Of a stretch of 64,000 nt of DNA, positions 37,309-48,518 are shown piece by piece. The DNA comes from Cucumis sativus (taxonomy: Eukaryota > Streptophyta > Magnoliopsida > Cucurbitales > Cucurbitaceae). The translations under genes and the position numbers were made by a program. The number at the start of each line of letters is the position of its first letter. Positions within the stretch are counted from its first letter, which is position 1. The notes below the pieces were generated by a model, which had not been told where the DNA came from, did not search any database, and saw only the letters and a program-made list of their open reading frames with translations. The DNA lies in contig NC_026655.2 in NCBI RefSeq assembly GCF_000004075.3, positions 29,311,489 through 29,375,488 on the forward strand, read 5' to 3'.

Positions 37309-37964
37309 CTTTGACTACCTACTTCAGTGAGAACATACAAAATTGGCAATTATGTCGATATCAAGGTGAACGGCACCGTCCAGAAGGGTGTGCCTCATAA
37401 ATTTTACCACGGTCGCACAGGTCGCGTATGAAATGTTACAAAGTGTGCCATTGGCATCAAGATCCACAGGTAGGTTTGGGGTTCTTTTTTAAGATATTTT
37501 CTAGTTTTCAGAATGTATGTGAATATAATTATTTAGAGTAATAGATTGTGTTTGATTTTTTATAGAATGTTGATTAGTTTTTGGATTTTATTTTCTTATT
37601 AAACTTTGTCAGTTTGATGGGTTTTGGAATCTGATGTGAGAAAGTTCCATTACGATTTGGACTCTTTTTCTTATTAAACTTTTGATGTTCAGAATGGATT
37701 TTGCAGGTCAGGAACATAATTATTAAGAAGAAAATTCATGTCGGAGTCGAGCACGTGTAACCTTCTCGATGCACCGAGGAATTTCGCTTGAGGAAGGTGA
37801 AGAATGACTAGTTGAAGGTCGAAGCCAAGACCAAAGGCGCAATCCTCTGCACCAAGAGGCAACTGGAAGGCCCCAAACCAGGGTTCATGGTTGAAGGTGC
37901 TTTAATGGAGACTATGACTCCCATTGCATACGATGTGATTAATGATCTTAAGGGTGACTATTAG
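37309..37964 (+). pseudogene. RPL21: Ribosomal protein eL21 (60S L21) pseudogene, 5'-truncated, intron retained
   Basis: Two exon pieces, 37309-37469 and 37707-37964, encode the C-terminal two thirds of eL21. The first reads [20 protein letters not shown] and continues with GRTGRV; the second ends with [16 protein letters not shown] functional eL21 is a core protein of the large ribosomal subunit. This copy cannot be: there is a frameshift at about 37328 and in-frame stops at 37429-37431 (replacing Trp), 37758-37760 (replacing Gln) and 37809-37811. The intron is still present with GT and AG borders, so it was copied as genomic DNA rather than by reverse transcription. The 5' exons are absent or unrecognisable. 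Confidence 0.88.
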
Positions 37965-38329
37965 AATTTTCTCCTCTTTGTTTTGACAGTCTTATTTTTG
38001 TTTGATCTTTGAACTGCTTGAATAGTACAATTTTCTCGGTATGCTTTTAAATTTTGGATACCAAACTTATGGAGTTGAATTGTTTCTTAGTTTCTGGTTT
38101 TGGCCATTAGCATAAAGCAGTGTTGTTATAGCTTATTCAAAGTAATTTTGTTGAGTGATGTTCTTATTCCCATTGTTTTCATATATCCATATTTTCTTAA
38201 AGGTGACTAACCTTTCAATTCTTAATCATTATTAACTTTTGATAACAAAAACGAGTTTTCAAAACTAATTTTGAGTTTTAAAATTGCTTACACTTTGATA
38301 TTACTTAAGACAGAAAATGTTCTGAACAG
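37965..38329. other. Spacer between eL21 pseudogene and CACTA end
   Basis: No coding or repeat feature identified with confidence. Confidence 0.35.
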
Positions 38330-38770
38330 TTTTGATAACACTTTTCTGAACGGAATAAAAAACGCTACAAAAAGTCTTTTATAAGATTTTTTTCAATGTT
38401 ATAGTGCCTTTTCTCTGTTATTAAAATAGCTATTGAAATGTTTTGATAACGCTTTTCGAACGAACTAAAAAACACTATAAAATGTCTTTTATAGCATTTT
38501 TCCAATGTAATTGAAAACACTATTGAAACATTTTGATAACGATTTTTCCAACGTAATAAAAAAAGCTATCCAATTTTCAATAGCGTATTTATAACATCAT
38601 ATATGTGCTATCAATATAGACATATTACAGCGCTTTGCACAGCGTTGTAAAAACGCTATGGAAAGTCATGGACTTTCCAAAACATCGACTACGACAGCAT
38701 TTCAAAAACGCTATCGGAAATCAACAATAGCGTTTTTTTTATGTTATCGTAACTGATATTTCTTGTAGTG
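38330..38770 (+). mobile_element. CACTA/EnSpm terminus with subterminal repeats (array C)
   Basis: The sequence ends in TTTCTTGTAGTG at 38759-38770, the reverse complement of the canonical CACTACAAGAAA terminal inverted repeat. Before it, units such as TTTTGATAACGCTTTT, AACGCTATAAAA and TAGCATTTTTCCAATGT recur, giving the usual subterminal array. The subterminal words differ from arrays A and B, so it is a separate family. Confidence 0.8.
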
Positions 38771-38984
38771 TTTAAGTTACTATTGTGTTATGTTTCCAAG
38801 ATAGGTCCCTTTTGCATATGCATAGTTTGTTATGTGGTCACTAGCTAAGACGGTTGATTGTATTGACTAACAAGTGTACCCTTGGGTCCACTTTTATGAT
38901 TGATGTGTGCTCATACAAGATCACAAAATTATTATGGCACAAGTTGTTTGGTTAGTACGAAGTTAACAGTTCATCTAAGTGAGC

Positions 38985-39125
38985 CTAGTAGTGGAACTAC
39001 GGAGATTTTGAAAACTGTCATGAAATGACTTTCCATGACTCCCGCTTCTATGACTGTAAATAACTGTCACAAATTTTACTCGCGACAGAAAATAACTGTC
39101 GTCCTAGACCACTTTTCTTGTAGTG
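38985..39125 (+). mobile_element. Second CACTA/EnSpm terminus (array D)
   Basis: TTTTCTTGTAGTG ends at 39125, again the complement of CACTACAAGAAA. Upstream are ACTGTCA, GACTGT and GTCGTCC words that form a short subterminal array. It lies 355 bp after array C's end and belongs to another family. The opposite end was not found. Confidence 0.7.
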
Positions 39126-40578
39126 TAAAGGCTTCACTCATAAATTTTGATACACTTGATGCACTGCTAATAAAACTTGTTATGCTTCAGTGGTACACTA
39201 AACAAATTTGATACGTTTGATGCACGTGATATGTTTGATGCACGTGATATGTTTGATGTATACACCTAAAGTACTACATATATACTTAGTATTTTTTACT
39301 GATATACTTGATTGATTAAATATATTTGACATGCTTGAAGTCCTATATACACTTGAATACACTATTAATATACACTTGTAAACTTGATTGATATTTATAC
39401 TTAACAATGATTAACTTTACTAATATGTTGATATACTTGATAATGATACACTGAGTTATATTACTCATATACTTAATAAAATTTCAAAAAAATAAAAACT
39501 ACGTAGTAAGTATATCAACCAATGTCTGATACATATAGTATAAGTACATCACAACATTGAATACATAATTGATACAAAGTAAAACCAAAACAAATACAAT
39601 GTAAAAAAAAGTAAAGCAAAATCATTGGAAATCAAATTCAACTCAAAATAAACATTGAAAAAAGTAAGAAAAATCACAAACGAAAATTAAATTATTTCGA
39701 TCAACAACCATTATTATGTTTCATATTGCAATAATTAATGTACCATTGATATCCTCATATCAATGCGTTTGAATTTTCCTTTAAACATTTTCTTTAAAAT
39801 GATATCCTAGAATCAACGTTTTTCAAGAATACATTTTCTTGTAATCTTTCTTTAAATGAGTTAAAAATTTAAACACTTACATGTTTAGTTATATTTTTTT
39901 AGAGCATAATTTTTTCAAAATTTGGTTGTGAGTGTTTTCTTTAAAATACATTACTTTTCAATCTTATTTTTTAAAAATGCATTTTAAAAAGTTACCAAAC
40001 ACCTCAAAATATTTTTAAATATATTTTTTTCAAATTTAAACACTTTAAAAAGATAATCCAAACCCACCCAAAGACAAGAAAAATAAATTATTTTTCTCAT
40101 ATAACAAATAATGATTGTGGCCTTAAAATGTGATAAAAGAAATAAGGGATGATTAAAACATTAGAAAGGGAGAAGAAATAAGTTATATAAGGGTAGTACG
40201 AGAATAATAACAAATTTAATTTAAGAGATGTAGAATATTTTAAAAAGTTAGAATTTTGTCACATTTACAAAATTCTAAAATAACGTGTTATATATTTAAT
40301 TTGCAATATCATACACTTACAAGTCTAACCAATTACAATTTTTCTTATTCGATTAATAGTCATAAATTTATTTATTTATTTACCAATCCATGAGTTTATT
40401 AGGTATCGTAGACATAGAATAAAATAACAAATATTTTATTAATAATTAGAAATTTATTTATTTTTACAAACCCATGAGTTTAGGGTATAAAACCCAACCT
40501 TATTGATATAAATTAACTTGAAAGCAGTATTGTTTTCAACTTATTTGACGTGGAGACGCATGCAATAAGCATAGAGTT
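39126..40578. other. AT-rich spacer with dispersed repeat
   Basis: Bases 39190-39260 contain three tandem TTTGATGCACGTGATATG-like units. Bases about 39770-40070 share AAATTTAAACACTTACATGT with the repeat at 25283-25560 and end with AATCCAAACCCACCC, which looks like the opposite end of that family. No gene is visible. Confidence 0.45.
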
Positions 40579-42897
40579 CTACTGGTGAACAATTTGACGT
40601 GCGATGGCCTCACCATCAGGCAATGGGGCGACATAGCAAGTGTGGCTATCAGTTTCGTGGGAATAATGCCCTCCGGAGCTAAAGATATGATCAACCAACC
40701 AACCAACAAAGGCACCTACTACAAAAGCTCCGACAATGCTACCTATGACTGCAGTGGCCATCAAAAATAGAGCAGAAGCTTCAACACCAGCTAAAGTTGG
40801 CAAAGCAGCTCCCACAACTTGTCCAACCATTGCCCCACCCACTGTTGCAACAGTCATCATCACATCTTTTGTTGCTGTTTGGAGAACATGTTCAGCTGTA
40901 AAGATGTCCCATACAATTACTCCAGCTGCGAGGATGAGAAACAAAATGCCCGCTACACCAGAGATCGTTGATAACGTGTCTGCTACCACACTTCCTCGCC
41001 CAGAAGCCACAATGATGTCGTTATACACCTAAGTACACACATACATCCCATGTACTCATCATATTTCAAAATTGGATATTATTGGTTAAGCATGAGCTGA
41101 TCGAAAACTTCAAAATATGAATTATTCAGAATATTTTAAAATAGGATTTCATGTTTCAAAATTTTACATTCAATTTTTAGAATCATTTAATAAGTTGTTA
41201 AGAAGTAAAAGTTTATTATCAGACACACACGTTTCTTAAGAAAAATGGAAAAAAAATAATGGAGAAAAGGAAAATATGAAAATATCATCTTACAACCTTC
41301 AAATGACAAGAAAGTGAAGCTAGATAAGATACTATCATTTAATATAGGATCATATATATATTTACCAGCAATTTTTCTTCATCTGCCAAATTCTTGAAAA
41401 GCCCTGAAAAGCCACGCTTATTTTGGTACCTAACAAGTTTCACATTTAAGAGACATTAGGGGAGTTTGCTGAGATTACCACTCCTAAAACGATATATATA
41501 TAGTTTAATCTTATGAAATTTGAAAACTGTAATCCATAGGAACCCTGAAAAACTTATATTAAATTAAATTGTTCCATAAACTATAGTACTAATTGGCATT
41601 GAGTTGTATACAAAAATGACATAACCACGTATCGATAACTCTATGTCAAGGCACGTGAATTATTATAATGTAAATATATTTAGTTCGTGAATTTTTTATA
41701 TTTGTTTTTATATGATTGTCGTCCTTTAAAATATGTGCTAAATACATAAATTTTAGATTTTGTGTCACACAAATTCTTGAATGGTAAATTTTGCATCCAA
41801 TAGATCTCTTTAACGTTAACCTTAAACATAAAATGTTTAAATTTAAGGTTTCAATAAAAAAAATTATTATCTACGACATTATAAGTTTAAGGTCAATTTA
41901 ACGTGGATTAAAATTTTCATTAACATTTATTAGATTCAAATTTAAAAATATGAACTATCTACGTTTAAAGAATATTTAAACACAAATTAAAAAATTTAGC
42001 GGCTTGAAAGTTAACCTATTAAACTTGGAATTAAAATTTTCAAATAAATAAAATTTTAAATTCATGATATACCAGTTTGAGCATGATACACAAATTCTAT
42101 AAATAAAAGAACAATCAGGTGATGATAAGTTTTTAAAAAATTCATGATAAAATTATCCACTAGCTAGGTATTAAAAATTAATTATTTTTTAATTTAACAT
42201 TTGATTAGTGAACATGTTATATCAAAGAAACCATGTATCTACATACATATCAACACAAAACTAGCCATTTAGAAAACTCTAAAACGATTTTTTTAACGAA
42301 AAATGGATAAAACTTGAGGTTAGAAAAAAGTATATTGTATTTTGAAAGAAAACGTGTTATTCGTTGAGTTTACCTTGTGATAAGATCTTCAAACTTAGTT
42401 CCACTATCTTTTAGCCATTTGGAAAAGTTGCGTGATGCTGGACTTTGATGGTTTAGCATGACTTGTTGCATACTCTCATTATATTGATTAGCCTCCTTGG
42501 CTAAACGAGCCACATTGGTTACATTCTCTGGATCTAAGGTTTTTAATGCTTCAAAAATGTCTTTCGAGTGCGCGTCGATCTTTGATAGATAGTTTGTTCG
42601 CAGTGCATAGTTTCTTACTGCTTGAAGCGAGATGTTAACAGCTTTTTCCACGTAGGAATACGATTCATGAGCAATTGACGATTTAGTTTCGTCGTCTTTG
42701 AACATTTGTTTGACGCCATCTGCATCATCCAAAAGCTTTAGCGTTGCATGGTAATTATCTCCCACATTTCTCAAATATTTGGCTTGTTCTTGTTCGGATG
42801 GGAAATTGAGATTCCCTAATATTTCAACCTCTTGGTTCCGAACTATTCTTGCAAGTTTCCTTAGTTCATCACCCTGAAGAAGCAAAAGAGGAGCCAT
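40579..42897 (-). CDS. Unrecognised protein: helical N-terminal domain plus glycine-zipper membrane region
   Basis: Three coding exons in minus-strand order, 42897-42374, 41429-41366 and 41028-40579, with GT-AG borders and matching phases, give 345 residues. I do not know an assigned function. Residues 1-195 are charged and apparently all helical, with no signal peptide. The 22-residue middle exon reads YQNKRGFSGLFKNLADEEKL. The C-terminal half holds a hydrophobic helix at about 218-236 (GVAGILFLILAAGVIVW) and two long Gly/Ala-rich hydrophobic segments at about 252-278 and 281-308. The second carries GGAMVGQVVG and the third GSIVGAFVVGAFVG, both GxxxG glycine zippers that favour tight helix packing or oligomerisation. 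A short hydrophilic His-containing tail follows. The architecture, a soluble helical bundle followed by a zipper hairpin, would suit a membrane-inserting or organelle-shaping protein, but that is inference from shape only. Gene reality is well supported by splice phase and coding quality. Confidence 0.8.
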
Positions 42898-45700
42898 TTG
42901 AGGAGTAAAATAGTATAACTAAAAGTTGTATATGAGAAAGTTGAAGATAGAAAAAGAACGATTATGTGAAGGTTTAAATAGGAATCCAAATCAATAGTAA
43001 ATTATACCCATTATTGTCTTAAAAGAAAATTTAAATCTTGATACTTTCTTAAGCATTTAAGTAAAGAAATCATTAGGTAAAATTAAGATTAATAATTAAG
43101 CATAATTTTCACTTTAAAAAAATCAAATAGTTGGCAATCCACTAAAGCACCTAAACAATATAAGTGTAAATATTATTTATTACATTGTTACTTTACTAGA
43201 AAATAAATAAATAAATATATATATTGTATTTGCCAAGAAAAAATCACAAATCAAACAAGTGGAAGATGGTGATCTTCTTACAATACTAAATTTTAAAAAA
43301 ATGCAAGTAGCAATGAAGTGACATCAAAGGAATACATTTAAAACAATACAAGAGAAAGTTAGACCCTATTCATTTTAATAATTTTATTTTAAATTTTATA
43401 ATTAAGTTAAGTTCGACTATACAAACAAATGAATGTAATCTAAATTATCAGTTGAATATATGGAAGATTTCTTTGAATTTTCCACTTTTAATTGTGTACT
43501 AGTTTCAAGAATTAATTGAATTTTTTGAAAAAACAAAAGCAAAAGTGTCATTAAAAAGCAAAAGTATACTATCTCATTAGGGATTAGGGAATAACAATTC
43601 CAGAGAGAATTCTTTACTGGGATGAAAAAGAAATGATATTTATGACATTATCATGAAAGGATAAATAAATGAATGCAACAATTTTTTTTCTTGCAAAAGA
43701 ATCACATCAAACAAGTAGTAGATAGCAAGAAATTAAGGTTGTTCAGATTACAATAAACAAATGCAACTGCTAATAACAATGCTTTAAAGGTAAGCATATT
43801 TAGAAGTATATAAGATAAGATTTTACAACTATCCAAGAAATTAATGCAACTGCTAATGACAAATACTTTAAGTGAGTTGATTTTGATTAGTATGGTTGGT
43901 TGTCAATTTCTTGGCCTCTACAATGAAAAGGAGAGCCATCAAGAAGTTAAATACTCAATAAGTTGCATTTCATACGAAAAAATTGGAACATCTTCTTTAA
44001 GGCTTAAATTTAGTTAACATTAGACTTTGGTTCATAACCTATAATTTGTACTTTGTGCACAAAATGGAATAATTAACCTATGGAAAAATAGAAACTATTA
44101 AAAAAAATAGATAAAATTGAAACTGAAATAAATATCATGAAAATATATATGGTTTATAAACTTAAAAATTATTGTTCCATAATTGATTAAATCAAATAAA
44201 TGAATAGGGTTATTAGTTTGTTGTGATGTACTAGGAATTCGATTAGGCAAAATACATTCATGATGTAAGATTTCAAAATATACACTTTTATTTTTCATCT
44301 TTGCAAGTAATTTTAAAGGGTTCAAGAATTAACTTTATACTAATGGAATTCTTATTGGATCATTAAAGGGGTGTGGTGTTTGGGAGAAGGGTTGGGTTAT
44401 AGAAGAGTTAGGGTTGTGATAGTTTTATTCTAATTATATTTAAATGGAGATGAAAATTATTTAAAATAAAATTATTTGTATTTAAAAAGTCTATTCATTT
44501 AAAAATAAATAAATAAGTGCACAAAGTAGAGAGAGAAACAATAAGAGGTCGACATATCACTGTTAACTATTTGATCTTTTCCATGTCTCTTTTTTTTAAA
44601 AAAATAAATTCAGTTTTTCATTTTTCCTTTTTAATTTTCCATTATTATTTAATCAATTTTTTAATTACTATTTTTGTTTTAAATAAATTTAGCCTTTTCT
44701 TTTTTTGAATTTTCCATTATTATTTACAAATTCTTAATGGTTATTTTTTTGTTTTATTTATTTTCTAAAATAAATTCAGCAGCATTTTCTTTTCTTTTTT
44801 CTTTCTTTCTTTAATTTTCCATTATTATTTAATCAATTCTTAATTATTATCACACCTTCTTAATTAATAATCTTACTCAATAATACCTTTGTTGTTTTTA
44901 TTAAGTTGGACTCAAATATAACTTTGACCAAAAAGATAAAAAAAATCATAATTAGGTAATAAGAGAGATTGGTAAAAGATTTAAGAGACTTAAGTTTGAC
45001 CAAAAAGGATAAATAATTATAATGAGATGATAAGAAAAAGAGAAATTAATTAGATATGAATTAAATTTGATAAGAGAGAAGTTGATTAGAATTGAGAAAA
45101 GAGATAAATTGATTAGAATTAAGAAATAAAAAAAGAAATTGTTTTGATTTGACACAAGAAAGTTAATGGTAATTGGGAATTGAAAAACTATTTGAACAAG
45201 TTATATATATTATTTTTTATTTCTTTTTTAAAAAATATATTTATAACAATTACATTTTTTTAATAAATGAAAATAAAAAAATATATTTTTTATAATAGTA
45301 CAACTTCAAAGTGCTTCTTTTTTTTTTCCTTATAAAGGTTTAGGGTTTCTCCATCAACATTCTATCCAAGACTTAGTTTCTTTTTAAGGTTAGTTTCTCT
45401 ATTCTTATTAACATTGTTAATTTTGTGATTTTGATGAGTTTTCATTTGAATTTGTTTTATGTGATTCATTCCCAACCCATTATGTTTTCTTATAGGATTT
45501 TTATATATGTATTATTTATTCATAACTCCTCTAATTATCACTATTATTGATTTTGATTGGTGAAAGACAAAAATGATTAATTGAACTTACTCATTACCTT
45601 GAATTTAATATTGTGTTAAATATTATGTTTTACTTGTTTGGAGAATGAAGTTGATTCAATATGTGAGATGGATTTACACAATTTAGATATGTTTTACATG
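42898..45700. other. Intergenic region upstream of the glycine-zipper gene
   Basis: This contains the promoter region of the minus-strand gene ending at 42897. A MITE-like left end, GGGGTGTGGTGTTTGGGAGA, occurs at about 44367 and is related to the element at 20176. Bases 44590-44850 contain repeated TTTAATTTTCCATTATTATTTA phrases (tandem-like, about 100-bp spacing). No coding signal. Confidence 0.4.
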
Positions 45701-45702
45701 AA

Positions 45703-46200
45703 TGTTAGCTTCTATTATTATTATAATTATAATTACAATAATAATATAACAACAATAATACTAAAAACAACAATAAAAAGAATACTAATAATAGGTAATA
45801 ACAATAAATAATGGTTGTAATAATAGCAATAATAGCAATAATATTATAATAATAATAGTAACAATAGTAAAGGTAAGAGCAAGAGTAGTAATAACAATAG
45901 TAATAACAATATGATAACGAAGATGACAAACAATAATAATCACAATAACAGTAATATAAAAACAATAACAATAATAGAAAAACAAAATCAATAATAAGAA
46001 ATAATAATAACAACAATCCTAAGAAAACAATACAATAATAAAATAATAAAAATAATAACAACAATAACCATAATAAAAATAATAAGAGCAATAATAATAA
46101 TATTAACAATAAAAATAATAATCATAATAAGAAAAAGCTAAATTTATTTAAAACAAAAATAATAATTAAGAATGGATTAAATAATAATAATAAATTAAAA
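45703..46200. repeat. Degenerate (AAT/AAC)n low-complexity tract
   Basis: About 500 bp of imperfect AATA and ACAATA units. Frames on the minus strand translate to long Leu/Tyr-rich runs, which are an artefact of the repeat. Confidence 0.85.
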
Positions 46201-47617
46201 AAGAAAAAAGAAAAACTGAATTTATTTAACTAAATAAATAAAACAAAAATAAAAGTTAATAATTATTAATTATTAAATAATAATGTAAAATTAAAGAAAA
46301 CAAAAGAAAAAATGAATTTATTTTAAAAAATAAATAAAACTTTAGTGAGTAATAATGAAAGTGATAAAAAATTTTAAAAAAAGAAAAGAAAAGAAAAGCT
46401 GCATGGAACACATTAATTGTGAGAGTGAGAGAAAATACGGTAAAATTTAAAAAAGAAAAAAAAAAAAAGAAACAAGAGACTTAAAAGGACAAATTTTCCA
46501 CCCCATTTCTCTAAATAGTTTCAATATCACCACTTTTTTTCAATTCTTTTTTCAAATAGCCCCATAAATACGTAATAAAATTTAGATTATATTAATTTAA
46601 ATTTTAGGATTAAATTGATAGTTTTGAAGTTTAATTGTTAAAACTTTTCATGTGAATTTTATTTTATTGAAAAAAAATTAAAAATCACATGGAAGTATTT
46701 AAATGAAAATGGAAGAAAAGCAGAAAGTAGTGATGCTATAATAATGGGAAGAGAATAATCAAACAGATCATCAAATTATTGATTTTCGTATGTCTATAGA
46801 AAGAATTATTGAAGGTAGAGACATAGAATTAATGAATAAAGGAAGTACTCAACTCACATGCTTTGTTGATTCTCTTATCAACTCATTGTATGCAAAAGAT
46901 TTTGATTCACTTTTTGGGCATATATCACTAATTCTCTAAACTTTTTCAAAACAAATACAAACTCTTCAATGGGAATAACAACAATTTGAAGAATTTTTAG
47001 GAAAAAAGTCAAACAAATTAAATAAAATAAAAGCATATGATTTAATTAAAAGAGAAAAAATAGTAAATTATTGGAACTCCATTTTCAATTTGGCCGATTC
47101 TGTAATTGCAACTCCATTTTCTACTTCTTCTAGTTTCTTAATTGCATTATTCTTTACAAGTCTCTAGTGAAATTTAGATTGTAAGTACCATCTTCTTCAT
47201 AACTTCAACCCCAATACGGATTGTAGTTGCATCATAATTGCAATTCTACAAAGTTCATCAATTTCATAAACCACAAATATATATATATATATATATATAT
47301 AACCTCAAACTCCCAAAACTAAGGATCAAAATTATTTGACATGCTCACACCATTCCTAAATAAAGTGAAAAGTAAGTAAAAAAAAAAAGATAAATAATTT
47401 TTTTAGGTTTTTAGAGTCAAATAAACCTCCTAAATTGAGACTTAAAAAACTTAGAAAGCTCAACTTTAAGATGCTTGGTGTCACCATTGTAAAATATGCA
47501 CTCATATGTTTAACAAAAAAACAAAAACATAAATAAAAAGAAACAGAAAAAGGTATTAAAGAAAAACAAGAGAAAATAACAAATATGGAAAATAATATTT
47601 TAAATGACAAAACTTTT
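46201..47617. other. AT-rich intergenic stretch
   Basis: No gene identified. A (AT)12 microsatellite lies at 47277-47300. Confidence 0.4.
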
Positions 47618-47741
47618 CAAAATATTTATAAATATAGCAAAATATCAACGTTTGTCTGTGATAGACCAAGACATACATAAATAGTACTCTATCTTGGTCT
47701 ATCGTGGTCAGATAGACTGTGATATTTTGTAAATATTTTGG
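47618..47741. mobile_element. Short palindromic MITE
   Basis: The ends CAAAATATTTATAAATATAG and CCAAAATATTTACAAAATAT (read on the other strand) are imperfect inverted repeats. Inside, TGATAGACCAAGA and TCTTGGTCTATCG pair as a stem, so the whole 124 bp can fold on itself. A decayed relative may lie at about 62745-62885 (AATATTTTTAAATATAACAAAAT, with GGTCTATCAATGACA). Confidence 0.65.
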
Positions 47742-48410
47742 TTCATTTTTATTGGTGCAAGTATTAGACATCTAGAAGGATCTGTTGAACTTAACATTTG
47801 GTAGCAGGGGTTGGATAATTGGAATTGAAAATTGGGTGCTTCAGGTATGCGGCCAAAAACTCATCGCCTAGGAATCAGACACATAGACATCATCGCTTGT
47901 AGTAAGACGTGTGGATCTTATTGCCTGGCTTTTGTCATTGAGAGATAGATGTGTAGAACTTGGACACCTTAGGTATGCATCAAAAGCTACAAAATATAAA
48001 TTTGTTAGGAGACGGTTAAGTTGCGGAAATTTTGCAGCTATGCCTAGAATGCAAACAATTTGTAATTGTTGTGCTGTCCAAAATAAAATAGTCAACTAGA
48101 TCGAAGCTACATCAGAACCAATGAAATACTAACACGCTTTAATGATCTTTTGCTCAAAAAACAATTGAATACAAAGAAAGAAGAAGAAGGAAATGTGTAT
48201 ATTTTCGGAATGATACCAAATGAATGCCTAACAACCTTTATTTAGTGTTTAAAAGATAAAAATGGAACCACCACAAAAATTCAAAAACACATGGAGTGGT
48301 GAATAACTAGGTGACGAGAAAGTATTAAAAAACTCCAGTGACATAAAAGCAACAATGAAAATTTTGAGAAGTGAAAATTCTTGTACAACAAGGGAAGGAA
48401 TGTTAGGTGG
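47742..48410. other. Intergenic stretch, unassigned
   Basis: Bases 47800-48100 are less AT-rich than the surroundings and hold a 62-codon open frame without a recognisable domain. It could be a retrotransposon LTR remnant. I do not call a gene. Confidence 0.3.
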
Positions 48411-48518
48411 TCAACATGAGTTTTGCTTAACTGGCATCGGTATGTTTTCGAGGACAAAAGATCTCAAGTTCAAATCCTCCCACCCCAAGTTGTACTTAAA
48501 ATGACCTCTTAAAAAAAG
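48411..48518 (+). mobile_element. tRNA-derived SINE
   Basis: It has the internal RNA polymerase III promoter layout: an A box-like TTGCTTAACTGG at about 48423-48434 and a B box-like AGTTCAAATCC at about 48468-48478. A CTCCCACCCC stretch, a unique part and an A-rich tail (TTAAAAAAAG) follow. It does not fold as a normal tRNA. Confidence 0.6.

Noticed and set aside
40736..41032. 98-codon plus-strand frame opposite the glycine-zipper gene
   Set aside because: Overlaps the third exon of a well-phased minus-strand gene and has no domain.
45705..46109. 134-codon Leu/Tyr-rich minus-strand frame
   Set aside because: Translation of a degenerate AAT/AAC simple repeat.
48411..48518. Functional tRNA gene
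   Set aside because: A and B box-like motifs exist, but acceptor and anticodon stems do not pair and an A-rich tail follows, so a SINE fits better.
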